A stretch of DNA of 64,000 bases from Sphingomonas sp. YR710 (lineage in GTDB: Bacteria > Pseudomonadota > Alphaproteobacteria > Sphingomonadales > Sphingomonadaceae). Shown here in pieces: positions 1 to 9,703 of the stretch. The translations under genes were made by a program, and so were the position numbers. The first letter of the stretch is position 1. Each line of letters begins with the position of its first letter. The stretch lies in the NCBI RefSeq assembly GCF_900101455.1, contig NZ_FMZJ01000009.1, positions 1 through 64,000 on the forward strand. The letters are read 5' to 3'. A model generated the notes under the pieces. It did not search any database and was not told the DNA's origin. It saw only the letters and a program-made list of their open reading frames with translations.

Positions 1-269
1 CCGGTGAGATCGCATATCCTGATATGCGACAAGGCTGTCGACTTCGGCGCAAAGCCGTGAGCGCTCGTTGTCATGTTCGATCTCCAGTCAAAAATGCCCC
101 GGTCCGTTGAGCCCGCCCGGCAGCTTCCATCCGAACCTCAGGCATGTCGATGGCGCCCGTGGCGGCGCAGCGATCGACGGACCGGTTCACGGCATGGCCT
201 CATGCTTCCGTTCCTGCCGATGAGGGCGCCCTCCCGTCCGAAGGAAAGCGCCCTCAGTACGAACGATGA
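1..269. other. Left edge, no convincing gene
   Basis: I see no supported coding frame here. A 69-codon frame from 73 is arginine- and proline-rich with no domain and looks accidental. The only structured item is a perfect palindrome at 11-28. The segment lies downstream of the dienelactone hydrolase gene that ends at 270, so it may hold that transcript's end. Confidence 0.5.
11..28. repeat. Perfect 8-bp inverted repeat
   Basis: CGCATATC and GATATGCG are separated by CT. The arms are perfect and the spacer is 2 bp, which suits a dimeric regulator's operator better than a terminator because no T-run follows. The gene it would serve lies outside the window. Confidence 0.4.
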
Positions 270-983
270 TCAGCCAGCCTGAACATGGCTGTTGATGAAC
301 TGCACCGTCTTCTTCCACGCTTCCCTGGAGGAGGCTTCATGGAAGGAACTGCGATCGTTGCAGTGGAAGCCATGATCGGCCTCGGGGTAACGATCGACCT
401 CGGTGGCGACGCCCGCCTTGGCGGCGGCTTCGCGCAGCGCATCCACTTCCGCAACCGGGATGCTCTGGTCGCGGTCGCCGAAATTGCCCAGCCAGGGCGT
501 CTTCAGCGAAGGCGCCAGTTCGAGCATGGCCGGCAGGCCGAAGCGGCCTTGCGCGATACCGCCTCCGTAGAAGGTGACCGCAGCGCCCAGCGCCCACTCG
601 GTTCCGGCAAAGAAGGAAATCGTGCCGCCCATGCAGAAGCCGACGATCGCGACCTGACGCCCCGAGAAACCTGCGGCGGCAAGGAAGTCGAGCGTCGCCT
701 TGAGGTCGGCCTCGAGATCTTCGCGATTGAGCTTCATGATATGCGGGACGACATCCTGCATCTTGTCATAGCCGATGAGCGGATCGCCGGTGCGGTGAAA
801 CATATGCGGCGCAACTGCGACATAGCCTTCCGCCGCGAAGCGCTGGCACACATCCATGATGTGATCGGTGATCCCGAAAGCTTCCTGAATCACGATTACA
901 GCGCCTTTCGCCGTGCCCTCAGGTCCGACTTCGTATATTTTCATCTGACTGCCGCCGCTATCAACCGTATTCGTCTTCGCCAT
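270..983 (-). CDS. Dienelactone hydrolase family protein (copy A)
   Basis: Alpha/beta-hydrolase of the dienelactone hydrolase (DLH/carboxymethylenebutenolidase) family, 237 aa, close to the usual length. The nucleophile is Cys117 in GFCMGG. Asp172 in GDRDQSIP and His204 in ADHGFHC complete the triad, and Glu36 in QEAFG matches the conserved DLH glutamate. Known members open lactone rings; the substrate here is unknown. The ATG at 983 follows AGGGAA at about 9 bp. It lies 130 bp downstream of the TonB receptor on the same strand. A near-identical paralogue with the same numbering sits at 23465-24175, at the other side of the catabolic cluster. Confidence 0.9.
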   Translation of the reverse strand: MAKTNTVDSGGSQMKIYEVGPEGTAKGAVIVIQEAFGITDHIMDVCQRFAAEGYVAVAPHMFHRTGDPLIGYDKMQDVVPHIMKLNREDLEADLKATLDFLAAAGFSGRQVAIVGFCMGGTISFFAGTEWALGAAVTFYGGGIAQGRFGLPAMLELAPSLKTPWLGNFGDRDQSIPVAEVDALREAAAKAGVATEVDRYPEADHGFHCNDRSSFHEASSREAWKKTVQFINSHVQAG

Positions 984-1113
984 TTCAGGAATTCCCTATC
1001 TACTTAGTTCGTCAACAATAAAGCTTATCAATTTACACGTATCGGTACCTTACCATCCCGTCGAATGGCGCCGGCCATGCTGCCGCCGGCACCATTCCTA
1101 TTTGCACCAACTC

Positions 1114-3822
1114 CTATCGGCCGAACGAGTATTTCACACGCACGCCATACATCCGCGGGTCGCCGAAATATTTCGACACAAAGCCGCCGCTGGTACTGAG
1201 ATCATTGACCGCGGTATAGTATTTTTTGCCGGTCAGGTTCGTACCGAACAGGCTGATATCGATTGGCTTCCCATACACCATATTCCAGTTCAGGTTTGCG
1301 CTGAGCAGACCAACGCCGTCGATGATACCAAACTGTCCGGTCGTGTACATTATATTTGTTACACGAGAAAATGTCGTCGACACAGAAACGCGGCCGATGC
1401 TTTGCGGAACCGGGAGCTGGTAGGTGCCCGTCAGATTCCATTTCCACTTGGGAACGAGCGGGAGGCGGCTGCCGACCGTGGCGGTGGGCCGGACCACATC
1501 ATAGATTCCACTGGGGACATTCTGGACGTCGAGCGATTTGACCTTGGTGTGCAGATATTCAAGGTTACCGTCCAGCGTAAAGCCAGCGAACGGCCGGATC
1601 GATCCTTCCACCTCGACACCGGAAATTTCGGACTTGCCCGCATTGAGGTTCGTGGTCGTCGGCGTTGTCGCATTGGTCGAGCTCGAAAGCCCCACGCTCA
1701 ACTGCTGGTTGCGAAGATTGTTGTAGAAGGCGGCGACATTGAACGTACCGGGGACAGCGCCGGAGAAACTCGTCTTCGCGCCGACCTCGTAGGAATCGAC
1801 ATGCTCGGGGCCAACGCTTTGATACGGCGGCGGCGCGGTGGTGTTGATCGAACCCTGGCGATAGCCGCGCGTATATTTCCCGTAGAGCAAGACATTCCGG
1901 GCCGGATTGTAATCGACTCCCAGCAGCCAGGTCGGGGCTTTGGACCGCTGCGTCGTATCGGTCTGGCAATTAACGTCGGCGGTGGAAAGCGTGCACGCCA
2001 CGGTCGGGATTGCCAACGGCGCGCCCGTCGGCGATGAGACGCGGTAGGAGCGTATCTCGGCCTTGCCGCGGGTCTTGTCCCAGGTGTAGCGGAAGCCACC
2101 GGTCAGCTTGACATTCTCGAGCACGGCATAGGTCGCCTGGGCATAAAGAGCGCGGTTGAGGAAGTAGGACTCTCCCACCCGATAGTTGATGAATCCCGCC
2201 GAGCGCCGGATGAACGGACCGATCAGGTCGGTGCACTGGAAAGTATCGGAATCGGTGCAGGCCAGGACGTTCGGCGCCTGTGTTCCGGAAGGTTTACGCG
2301 GCGTGCTATGCTCGTAATAGAGGCCGGCCTGCCAGTTGAGGCGGGCATCCGCGCTTTTGCCCTGCAACCGAACTTCCTCGACGACATTCTGTTGGTCGGA
2401 ATTGTTGCGGCCGACACCCCGCGTCGACTGCGCAAAGCTGAAATTGCGACCCGCTGCGGATCCGGTATTGGCGATCGGGCCAAATGATCCCGAGGGGATG
2501 ACGAAGTTGGCGCCCAGGACGTCAACGATGAAGTTGGTGCGAACCTGCGAGTAGCTGAAGATGTTCTTGACCGTGATATTGTCACCGGCGGTCCATGTCG
2601 TGGTGTTGATCATCTGCCACTGGATAGCCCGGCTGTGCGGGTTGGGCAGCGCGCCTTCAGCGGTGTAGAATCCCTGGCCGGCGCCGCGGGCGAGCTGCTG
2701 GCACGAGAGCAGTCCGAACGGGAAGGCATTGGTACAGTTGGTGAGCTTGGGCATCGGACCATTGTCCTCCCCATAGCTGTACGTGCCGACGGTATAATTC
2801 TCCAGGTCGGGCGTCACGTCCACGAGCAGGCTGGCGCGCGCGGCGATATACGACTGATCGCCATATCGGCTCGGCCCGATACCCGAGAGATTCCGGATGA
2901 ATCCGTCCCGATCGAGATAATCATATCCGGCGCGAAAGCGGACCGTGTTACTGATCGGAATATTGATCACGCCCTGCAGCTGCTTGTTGTTGTAATTGCC
3001 GTAGGTGGCCTGGCCATAGCCTTCAAATCTGTCGGTCGGGCGCTTGGGAACGATGATCACCGCGCCACCCGTGGTGTTGCGGCCGAACAATGTCCCTTGC
3101 GGGCCGTTCAGCACCTGCACATTCTCAAGGTCGAAGAACGAGCCCGGCCCGGCGCCGTCGCCGGCCGGAGTTCCGCCATCGCCGCCACGGGGCGCTACGA
3201 CATCGGCGAAATAGACCCCCACTGAAGCCGCCGTGCGCGAAGCCTGCGAAAAGCCACGCAAGGCAAACGACGCACCCTTCGTGCCGAAGCGGGTATTCAC
3301 CGACAATGAGGGCGCGAAGGTTGCGAGATCGAGCACCGATCGCACATTCCTGTCGTCCAGCCGCTGCTGGTTGAGAACGACGATCGACGCGGGCACGTCC
3401 TGAAGTCGCTCGTCGATGCGGCGGGCGGTCACGATGATGTCAGCGCTCGGGTTTACCGTCGCGGCGCTCCCGACGTTGCCTTCCCCCGCCTCGGATGTCC
3501 TTTGGATCAGATAGGCGCCCTGCGGCGTCCGGCGCACGCTCAGGGGCGTGCCCTGAAGGGCAAACTGAAGGGCGTCCGCTGGTGTAAAGCTCCCATGGAT
3601 AGCCGGCGCCTGTCGCCCCCGCACGTCCACCGACGTGAAAATGATTTCTGAACCGGTTTGCCGGCCGATCTGGTTCAAAGTGACCGACAGCGGCTGCGCC
3701 GGCACATTGACCTGGTTTGCGCTAACGGGCTGTGCATAAACCGCTTCGCCGGCCAGCAGCGAAAGCGCCGCCACACCCACCCGCAGCCCCCTGCGCGCCG
3801 CCAACATCGTGATACCTGTCAT
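1114..3822 (-). CDS. TonB-dependent receptor with STN domain (copy A)
   Basis: Outer-membrane, TonB-energised uptake channel, about 902 aa. A signal peptide ending near VYAQP precedes an STN (secretin/TonB short N-terminal) domain of about 75 residues. The plug follows (IIVTARR, then LNGPQGTLFGRNTTGGAV), and then a 22-strand-type barrel ending KYSFGR. The ATG at 3822 was chosen because GGGGAGGGG lies 6-8 bp upstream; the frame is open to 3903 and another ATG lies at 3828. STN domains normally signal to a FecR-like anti-sigma factor, but no FecR or ECF sigma gene is in the window. It is paralogous to the receptor at 13933-16329, which has no STN. It probably imports the cluster's substrate. 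Confidence 0.93.
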   Translation of the reverse strand: MTGITMLAARRGLRVGVAALSLLAGEAVYAQPVSANQVNVPAQPLSVTLNQIGRQTGSEIIFTSVDVRGRQAPAIHGSFTPADALQFALQGTPLSVRRTPQGAYLIQRTSEAGEGNVGSAATVNPSADIIVTARRIDERLQDVPASIVVLNQQRLDDRNVRSVLDLATFAPSLSVNTRFGTKGASFALRGFSQASRTAASVGVYFADVVAPRGGDGGTPAGDGAGPGSFFDLENVQVLNGPQGTLFGRNTTGGAVIIVPKRPTDRFEGYGQATYGNYNNKQLQGVINIPISNTVRFRAGYDYLDRDGFIRNLSGIGPSRYGDQSYIAARASLLVDVTPDLENYTVGTYSYGEDNGPMPKLTNCTNAFPFGLLSCQQLARGAGQGFYTAEGALPNPHSRAIQWQMINTTTWTAGDNITVKNIFSYSQVRTNFIVDVLGANFVIPSGSFGPIANTGSAAGRNFSFAQSTRGVGRNNSDQQNVVEEVRLQGKSADARLNWQAGLYYEHSTPRKPSGTQAPNVLACTDSDTFQCTDLIGPFIRRSAGFINYRVGESYFLNRALYAQATYAVLENVKLTGGFRYTWDKTRGKAEIRSYRVSSPTGAPLAIPTVACTLSTADVNCQTDTTQRSKAPTWLLGVDYNPARNVLLYGKYTRGYRQGSINTTAPPPYQSVGPEHVDSYEVGAKTSFSGAVPGTFNVAAFYNNLRNQQLSVGLSSSTNATTPTTTNLNAGKSEISGVEVEGSIRPFAGFTLDGNLEYLHTKVKSLDVQNVPSGIYDVVRPTATVGSRLPLVPKWKWNLTGTYQLPVPQSIGRVSVSTTFSRVTNIMYTTGQFGIIDGVGLLSANLNWNMVYGKPIDISLFGTNLTGKKYYTAVNDLSTSGGFVSKYFGDPRMYGVRVKYSFGR

Positions 3823-4096
3823 TGCCATCCCCTCCCCTGCTCGCTTGCGCCGGAATTCTCCGGTCGTCAGGTTCTGAAACGCAGGCGAGCGCAAAACCCA
3901 CATCAGACGGAGCCGAAATTATTTCCGGTCCCGCGACAAGACCCTTCACTCGCGGTCGGCTTGCGCAGCTCATAAGGCTTCGTGGCTGCTCGGCTTCAGT
4001 TCGCTGAGTTTCGACCGGCAGGGCAACGCCCTTGGGATTCGTTCGCCCCTGCCGGCCGCAAACAGTCGTTTTCAGAATGCTCCCGCGCCACGCGCC

Positions 4097-4837
4097 TCAG
4101 GCCATCGTGCAGCTCCATCCGCCATCCAGCGGGATGATGACGCCGTTAAGATAGGTTGCCTTGTCCGACGCCAGAAACGCGGCGAGCTCGCCCGCGTCCT
4201 CGGCTTTGCCGGCCCGACCGAGCGGATTGCGCGTGGCCTTGCCCGGGGTCTTCGCCGCGGAGGCCGCGCCCATGCCTTCGGTGGTGATGACGCCGGGGCA
4301 AAGCGCGTTCGCGCGGATGTTCGACGGGCCATATTCGACCGCGACGGTCTTGGTAAGATGGATCACGCTCGCCTTCGACGCGCCGTAGCCGACGGTTCCA
4401 GCGGCGGGAACGAGCCCCGACAGCGACGACCAGTTCGTGATCGTGCCGCCGCCGGTGTCCTTCATCGCGCGGACCGCGTGCTTCGACCCGAAGAAGACCC
4501 CCTTGAAGTTGATGCTGAAAATGCGATCGAGTTCGGCTTCCTCGAACGACACGAGCATGCCGCCGACACCGATTCCGGCAACGTTCAGCATCGCGTCAAG
4601 GCGCCCGTAACGGGCGACAGCAGCGGCGATGAGCGCTTCGACCTGATCTTCTTTGGAAACGTCGCAGTGACGAACCACGATGTCACCGCCGATTTCGGCA
4701 GCCGTCTGCGCCTCTGCCCCGCTGACATCGGAAATGACGAGCCGGGCCCCCTCCTGCGCGAATATTTTGGCCGTTGCCTTGCCCATACCGGAACCCGCGC
4801 CGGTAATTACCGCGACTTTGCCATCCAGAATTCCCAC
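4097..4837 (-). CDS. Short-chain dehydrogenase/reductase (copy A)
   Basis: Classical SDR, 246 aa: Rossmann dinucleotide motif TGAGSGMG near residue 12, the NVAG motif, a catalytic Ser in the WSSLSG segment, and YGASK as the Tyr-x3-Lys pair. The C-terminal PLDGGW is typical. Family members oxidise secondary alcohols or reduce ketones with NAD(P). A GTG start at 4837 follows GGAGAGG by 6 bp. It is probably co-transcribed with the PhyH oxygenase (45-bp gap) and the P450 upstream. It is clearly related to the SDR at 18172-18903, so it belongs to the duplicated TBDR/P450/SDR set. Substrate unknown. Confidence 0.9.
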   Translation of the reverse strand: MGILDGKVAVITGAGSGMGKATAKIFAQEGARLVISDVSGAEAQTAAEIGGDIVVRHCDVSKEDQVEALIAAAVARYGRLDAMLNVAGIGVGGMLVSFEEAELDRIFSINFKGVFFGSKHAVRAMKDTGGGTITNWSSLSGLVPAAGTVGYGASKASVIHLTKTVAVEYGPSNIRANALCPGVITTEGMGAASAAKTPGKATRNPLGRAGKAEDAGELAAFLASDKATYLNGVIIPLDGGWSCTMA

Positions 4838-4882
4838 GTCATTCCTCTCCTTCTTGTTCTGTAAAGTTGCGTGTTCGTTCGA

Positions 4883-5671
4883 TCAGAAATTCAATCCGGA
4901 ATATTTTGCTCCATTGACCCCGCCCAGCGTCTGCCACTCCTCGAAGCCGGTGAGCGCGGCAAGGCCGGGATATTTGTCGAGCATTTTCGGATCCATCGAC
5001 CGGCACCAATTCTCCTGGCCGCGGATGAACGGCGCGATATAGGTTGCGATCACGCCCCGGCGCTGCTGATCGGGCGTGCGATTGAGGCCGGTCGCATGGT
5101 GGAGGCGGCCATCCCATATCACCACGCTCCCGGCGCGGCCGGTGGCGCAGGCGATCCTGGAGGGATCCGGCGGCGGGATGTCATGAGGCCACGCCAGCAG
5201 CTTGTGGGTTCCCGGAACGAATATGGTCGCTCCATTTTCTTCGGTGTAATCGTCGAGAAAGAACGCGGCGTTACAAGCGACCATGCAGGGCCAGGGGGTA
5301 GGCAGATATCCCTGATCGGTGTGCAGGCGGCCAATCCCGTGATCACCCCCAGGTCTCGTAATGTTGGCCGTAAGCGTGCTCAGCAGGATATCCTCGAAGC
5401 CGAGCAGCCGGCGAACGACGTTCAGCACCACCGGGTGCATCGCGAGGGGGACGAATTCCTCCGCGCGATTGAGCAGCGCCCAGACGCGTTGGTTGGTCAG
5501 GTTCGGACCATAACGCAAAGAGGTTCCCGCCGCTTCATCCTCGGCCAGGACGCGATCGAGCGCATGCCTGACGGCATCGAGCTGCCCGGCGGTCAGCACT
5601 TCGGGTATGACGCAGTAACCCACCTCGTCGAGCTGGCGGCCGACGGCTGCCATGTCGGGTGCTTCGGTCAT
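4883..5671 (-). CDS. Phytanoyl-CoA dioxygenase (PhyH) family oxygenase
   Basis: Fe(II)/2-oxoglutarate oxygenase of the PhyH family, 262 aa. The metal-binding HxD is His117-Thr-Asp119 in LHTDQGY, and the distal His is His192 in RLHHATG. Arg204/205 sit where the 2-oxoglutarate carboxylate is normally held. PhyH relatives hydroxylate aliphatic or cyclic substrates, often as CoA esters, but many act on free small molecules. It lies between a P450 and an SDR on the same strand, which fits hydroxylation followed by oxidation of the new alcohol. The frame ends with SGLNF, 45 bp before the SDR start. The actual substrate cannot be assigned. Confidence 0.88.
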   Translation of the reverse strand: MTEAPDMAAVGRQLDEVGYCVIPEVLTAGQLDAVRHALDRVLAEDEAAGTSLRYGPNLTNQRVWALLNRAEEFVPLAMHPVVLNVVRRLLGFEDILLSTLTANITRPGGDHGIGRLHTDQGYLPTPWPCMVACNAAFFLDDYTEENGATIFVPGTHKLLAWPHDIPPPDPSRIACATGRAGSVVIWDGRLHHATGLNRTPDQQRRGVIATYIAPFIRGQENWCRSMDPKMLDKYPGLAALTGFEEWQTLGGVNGAKYSGLNF

Positions 5672-5731
5672 CTGAAATCCATCCTCTTCCCGTATTCCCG
5701 CTTCCCGCAGCTTCTTATCGTTTGGTTTGCT

Positions 5732-6943
5732 CTATCGGCGATCGCAGGTGACGATGGCCCCGCGAAGCTCATAGCCCTGGCTCTGGACGCTCAGGATCAG
5801 ATCCGGCTTCCTCGCCAGCCGAATGCCGGGAACGCGCAGCAACCTGTCGAGGAAAACGCGCGTTTCGTGGAGCGCGATCTGCGATCCGGGGCAGCGATGC
5901 GGACCATCCCCGAAGCTCATCCATGCTCCGGTATTCTTCATGCGCTGCGCGCGTTCCGGGTCGAGCTTGAACGGGTTTTCGCCAACGATGCTCGGGTCGG
6001 TGTTGACGTCACGGATATTGACCGCGAACTCCTCGCCCGGCTTCACCGGGCTCCCGCTGACCGATTCCGGAATGTCGATCGACGATTGTCGATAGACATA
6101 GTTGGCGACAGGATCGAGCCGCAGAATTTCGTCGATGATTGCGAACTGATCGCTTTCGTCGCCCTTGAGAAACCGTTCCATCACGTCCGGATGATCGAAC
6201 AGCTGCCAGCAACACATGACGATGAACTCGCGCGTCGTGGATACGCCCGCCCCCGCATAAGTCATGCACTCGATGAACATCGCCTGCCGGGAGTAGTTCT
6301 CTTTGGCCATGTGCGAGACCACATCGTCTCGGGGCTCCTTCCGCCGGGCTTCCGCGGCCGGGAGGATATGCTCGAAATAAAGCTCGTCCATCAGCCTCTT
6401 GGTGCGGCGTTTATAGTACCAGCCCGCGAAGATACCGTGCAGAAACTGGTAGAGCCGCGGTTTGCCGAGCGCCGGATTCTTGTTCATCAGATCACGTAGC
6501 ACTTGCGCCAGCCTGCGCCCGTCGCTGTTCGTCAGCCCGACCACTTCCGCCGTGATATTGGAGGCGAGCCGAAGGCTCATCTCGTCCAGAACGCCCGAAC
6601 CCTTGGCCTGCAGCTCGGCGACGAGTTCGTCCATCGTCCGATCCATCAGCGGGCGGTAGCGTGTGAGCACCGCCTTCGGCGTGAAGTAGCTCGCGACCGA
6701 GGAGCGACGCTTGCGGTGCGGCTCCCCGTCCAGAAAGAAGAACGAGATATGATCAGGGTTGCCGAAGTCCTGACTGGCGACGCCGCGCCCCTGATTGACG
6801 CCGGGCGTCCGAAGAATTTCCCGGGCGAAGGCGAAATCATGGGCTACCCGCGATACCGGGAAGGGACTGAGATTTTCGGCGATGAACGCCGCGGTCTTAC
6901 GGTCATCCCTAACCCCGCCCGATGAAGATGCTTGCGCGTTCAT
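5732..6943 (-). CDS. Cytochrome P450 (copy A)
   Basis: Soluble bacterial P450, 403 aa. The heme loop is FGDGPHRC with Cys351. The ExxR of the K helix is Glu272-x2-Arg275. The I-helix has AGAGVSTT around 230-237, with the oxygen-activating Thr pair. AGGAG lies about 10 bp before the ATG at 6943. Class I enzymes need a ferredoxin; the only one in the window is at 16474-16794 beside the second P450, so it may serve both. The gene heads a probable unit P450-PhyH-SDR, all leftward, with the GntR regulator just upstream. Confidence 0.92.
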   Translation of the reverse strand: MNAQASSSGGVRDDRKTAAFIAENLSPFPVSRVAHDFAFAREILRTPGVNQGRGVASQDFGNPDHISFFFLDGEPHRKRRSSVASYFTPKAVLTRYRPLMDRTMDELVAELQAKGSGVLDEMSLRLASNITAEVVGLTNSDGRRLAQVLRDLMNKNPALGKPRLYQFLHGIFAGWYYKRRTKRLMDELYFEHILPAAEARRKEPRDDVVSHMAKENYSRQAMFIECMTYAGAGVSTTREFIVMCCWQLFDHPDVMERFLKGDESDQFAIIDEILRLDPVANYVYRQSSIDIPESVSGSPVKPGEEFAVNIRDVNTDPSIVGENPFKLDPERAQRMKNTGAWMSFGDGPHRCPGSQIALHETRVFLDRLLRVPGIRLARKPDLILSVQSQGYELRGAIVTCDRR

Positions 6944-7025
6944 TATCGTCCACTCCTATTGTCATTCTGTGTCTGCCCGGACCAGCCTTGGCGCCTTCCG
7001 CGAGGCCGATTTCGCCCGCCGTGCG

Positions 7026-7826
7026 TCAGCTTGCGGCGCGAGCCCGCGCTCGGCGCTTCTGCGGGGCAATCAGGTCCCCACGCGAGAGCCGCCGCGTCGA
7101 TGCTGCGAGCCGCTTCTCAGCATCGCGCAGCTCCCGCTGGGCCTGAATTGCGGTCGACATGTGCGCCGAGGCAGCGCTCTTCGCGGCATCGATGTCGCGC
7201 GCCATGATCGCTTCGTAGATCCGCCGGTGCTCGCCGAGCTGCGCCTCCCAGACTTCGCTGCGTTCATACAGGATGGTGCGGTTGAGATAGACATTCATCC
7301 GAAGGCTCGATTCCAGGCTTCGCATGAAGTGCAGCATCATCAGATTGTGGCTGGACTCGTAGATCGCGAAATGAAACTCGGCATCCGTCCGCGCGATGGT
7401 CTCGACATCCGCGCGCGCGTTCGCTTCCTCCATCGCTTCGAGCCGGCGTGTAAGCAGTTCACGGTCGAGATCCGAGGCGCGCAGCGCGGCATAGCCTGCG
7501 GCCGCCGCTTCGATCACCGCGCGCATCTCCATGCAATCGCGCTGCCCTTCCGGCGTTTCCAGGAGAAGGGCCAGCGGATCGCGCAAGCTCCTGCCTATGG
7601 ACTTGCTGACATATGCCGTTCCCTGCGCGTCGGTCATCAACAGATTCGAGTCGACCAACTTGCTCAGCGCGTCGCGCAAGGATGGGCGCGAAACATTCAA
7701 CTTCAGCGCAAGATCTCGCTCGGAAATCAGTCGATCGCCGGGCGCCAGTGCGCCTTCCCGGATCAGATCCTGAATATAGTCGGCGATCGTATCAGCGAGC
7801 TTTACGGACTTTATCGTGGATTGCAT
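7026..7826 (-). CDS. GntR/FadR-family transcriptional regulator (1)
   Basis: 266 aa. The N-terminal winged helix-turn-helix (about 10-75) contains SERDLALKLNVSRPSLRDAL. The C-terminal FCD all-helical ligand domain has the expected acidic/His metal or ligand residues (TDAEFHFAI, EHRRIYEAI, SAHMS). The tail is basic (KRRARARAAS). FCD regulators usually repress catabolic genes until an organic acid binds. It sits 83 bp upstream of the P450-PhyH-SDR run and is divergent from the MFS gene at 8250, so it probably controls one or both. The start is the ATG at 7826; the ribosome site is weak. Confidence 0.9.
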   Translation of the reverse strand: MQSTIKSVKLADTIADYIQDLIREGALAPGDRLISERDLALKLNVSRPSLRDALSKLVDSNLLMTDAQGTAYVSKSIGRSLRDPLALLLETPEGQRDCMEMRAVIEAAAAGYAALRASDLDRELLTRRLEAMEEANARADVETIARTDAEFHFAIYESSHNLMMLHFMRSLESSLRMNVYLNRTILYERSEVWEAQLGEHRRIYEAIMARDIDAAKSAASAHMSTAIQAQRELRDAEKRLAASTRRLSRGDLIAPQKRRARARAAS

Positions 7827-8249
7827 TTCGGGCCTGTCCTGGAGGCGAGAGGAAAATATCGCGACGGGGTCTGATGGGGAGGGATTTGCCCGCGCCCTTC
7901 AGGCAGTGGCCGCGAACCGCCTGGAGAGAACTCGCATACGAGCCGCAGCAGAACCACGCCGCTTCAGACGCTCTGACCATCAAACGATTTGATTTCAGTC
8001 CACCGCATCGGTCGCGGCGAATGTGGCTCCCAATCCTTACCGATCGCTATTTTGGTAAAAATATCTTATCAAATGCATCCATCAAATCAAGTCATTGGTC
8101 TATCGCCGAATTTCGGAGCCATGTTGCCAAGCGGTGCGAACCGCAAAGCGCCCCGGACAGCCCAACGGCTCGCCGCGTTCTTGAATCGAGGTTCCAATTT
8201 TTTCGCGACCTGTCATGATCGCTGCCAAGAACAACAATGGGAGGATGGT
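7827..8249. promoter_or_regulatory. Divergent intergenic region with candidate operator
   Basis: This 423-bp gap separates the leftward GntR gene from the rightward MFS gene. At 8051-8073 there is an imperfect inverted repeat, TTTGGTAA and TTATCAAA with a 7-bp spacer (7 of 8 paired). TGGT/ACCA-like half sites are typical of FadR-type GntR operators, so this is a reasonable binding site for the adjacent regulator. The frame of the MFS gene stays open through part of this gap, but it has no membrane character. Confidence 0.4.
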
Positions 8250-9572
8250 TTGGCGGTTCCGGGCTTCGCGATTGTGGCATGGCGGCAGGTACTCGCATCG
8301 GCGATGATGCTTGGCGTGATGGGCATTCTCGTCACGGGCTATGGCATCTTCGCCGTCCCGCTCGCTCACGAGTTCAAACCCAGCCGCATGTTGCTGATGC
8401 TGGCGATCACCGTGATGTCGATCGTCACTGCGATCATATCGCCCCTCCTCGGCAGCCTCATCGATCGCGTGCCGCTCAAACGGCTGATGTTTGTCGGCAT
8501 GCTGTCGGCAATCGCCGCATTGATCATGCTGTCCTTCACGACCTCAATCTATCAGGTTCTGGCTGTCTATGGCCTGCTCGTGGCACCCGTGAATGTGCTG
8601 ATGGGACCGATTGCCGTCACCGTGCTGCTTTCGCGGTGGTTTGTCGATCGCCGCGGGCGCGCGATCGGGATGGCGATGGCCGGCATGGGCGTCGTCAGCA
8701 TCTGCCTGCCACCCCTGATCCAGTTACTGCTCGACAATTATCACTGGCGTGTCGCCATGCGGCTGCTCGCGGTCGCGCTCGGCCTGTTCAGTGCGCTCGC
8801 GGTGGCGATGGTGGTGGAGGACCCCTCCAGGCGCGGCCTACACCCCGATGGCGGCATCCACCCCAGCGAAAAGGCTCGCCTGGAGCGGAACGCGGTGCCG
8901 ATCAGTGTCAAGGCGATCCTCACCGACCCTACCTTCTGGATGTTGGGCGCCATTTTCGGGCTGTGCGTTGCCGGCATGAAGGGACTGCTCACCAACCTCA
9001 TGCCGCTGGCGATCGATATGGGTGTCAAACCCAGCTCTGCCGCGCTGCTGATGTCGATCTTTTCCGCCGCAGGCCTGGCTTCGAAGCTGATCTTCGCGAC
9101 GATTGCCGATCGGGTGAGTCCGCGTCTGTTGCTCGCGGTCACGATAGCCGGCTTTGTGGCCGGTTTACTCTGCCTGACGCGGGCGGAATCGGGTTTCTGG
9201 GCGATCGCGGCGGGGGTCAGCCTGGTCGCAATATTCGCTGGCCTGTCATCACCGCTGCAGAGCATGCTGGTCCCGCGAATCTTCGGCCAACGGGTGATTG
9301 GCCGTGTGTCAGGCCTGCTGTCGCTCGTAATGCTGGCGCTCGCGCTCTACAGCCCGCCCGCATTCGGGCTGATCTACGACCGAACCGGCAGCTACGATAT
9401 GATGTTCATCATTCTTGCGGCGATCGCGGGGGCGACGATCCTGTTCGTGCCCTACATCCGCATGCATCCCAAGGATGTCGAACCTCCCACCAAACCCGAT
9501 GAAGCACAGCAGATCCCGGCGCATGATCGCCAGCGTCGGGCGGCGGGCGACGAACGTGATTGCCCGGCCTGA
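8250..9572 (+). CDS. Major facilitator superfamily transporter
   Basis: About 440 aa with roughly twelve hydrophobic segments, beginning at VLASAMMLGVMGILVTGYGIF and ending near GATILFVPYIRM. The loop LIDRVPLKRLM matches the MFS cytoplasmic 2-3 loop. The start is inferred: TTG at 8250 has GGGAGG 5 bp upstream and places the first membrane helix right after the N-terminus. The open frame reaches back to 7989, but that part is polar and unlike any transporter. It probably carries the substrate or an intermediate across the inner membrane. It is divergent from the GntR gene and followed by the acyl-CoA dehydrogenase-like gene. Confidence 0.85.
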   Translation: MAVPGFAIVAWRQVLASAMMLGVMGILVTGYGIFAVPLAHEFKPSRMLLMLAITVMSIVTAIISPLLGSLIDRVPLKRLMFVGMLSAIAALIMLSFTTSIYQVLAVYGLLVAPVNVLMGPIAVTVLLSRWFVDRRGRAIGMAMAGMGVVSICLPPLIQLLLDNYHWRVAMRLLAVALGLFSALAVAMVVEDPSRRGLHPDGGIHPSEKARLERNAVPISVKAILTDPTFWMLGAIFGLCVAGMKGLLTNLMPLAIDMGVKPSSAALLMSIFSAAGLASKLIFATIADRVSPRLLLAVTIAGFVAGLLCLTRAESGFWAIAAGVSLVAIFAGLSSPLQSMLVPRIFGQRVIGRVSGLLSLVMLALALYSPPAFGLIYDRTGSYDMMFIILAAIAGATILFVPYIRMHPKDVEPPTKPDEAQQIPAHDRQRRAAGDERDCPA

Positions 9573-9703
9573 TCGTCGTTGGCGAGACTGTTGAAGATAT
9601 TCGATTGGGAGCGGTTGACGGGGCAGATATCTCCCGGCTTCGTGACCGTTAATTTTGCCCGACACCGTTGATCGGTTCGGCACGAGATAGGATATACCTG
9701 TAC

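Noticed and set aside
4871-6499. 542-codon plus-strand frame
   Set aside because: It lies opposite the PhyH and P450 genes, both of which have complete active-site motifs. Its translation has no domain and is Arg/Asp/Gly-rich, as expected for an antisense frame in GC-rich coding DNA.
7989-8249. N-terminal extension of the MFS gene
   Set aside because: 87 codons without membrane character and no ribosome site at the first ATG/GTG; the TTG at 8250 has GGGAGG at 5 bp and fits the family N-terminus.
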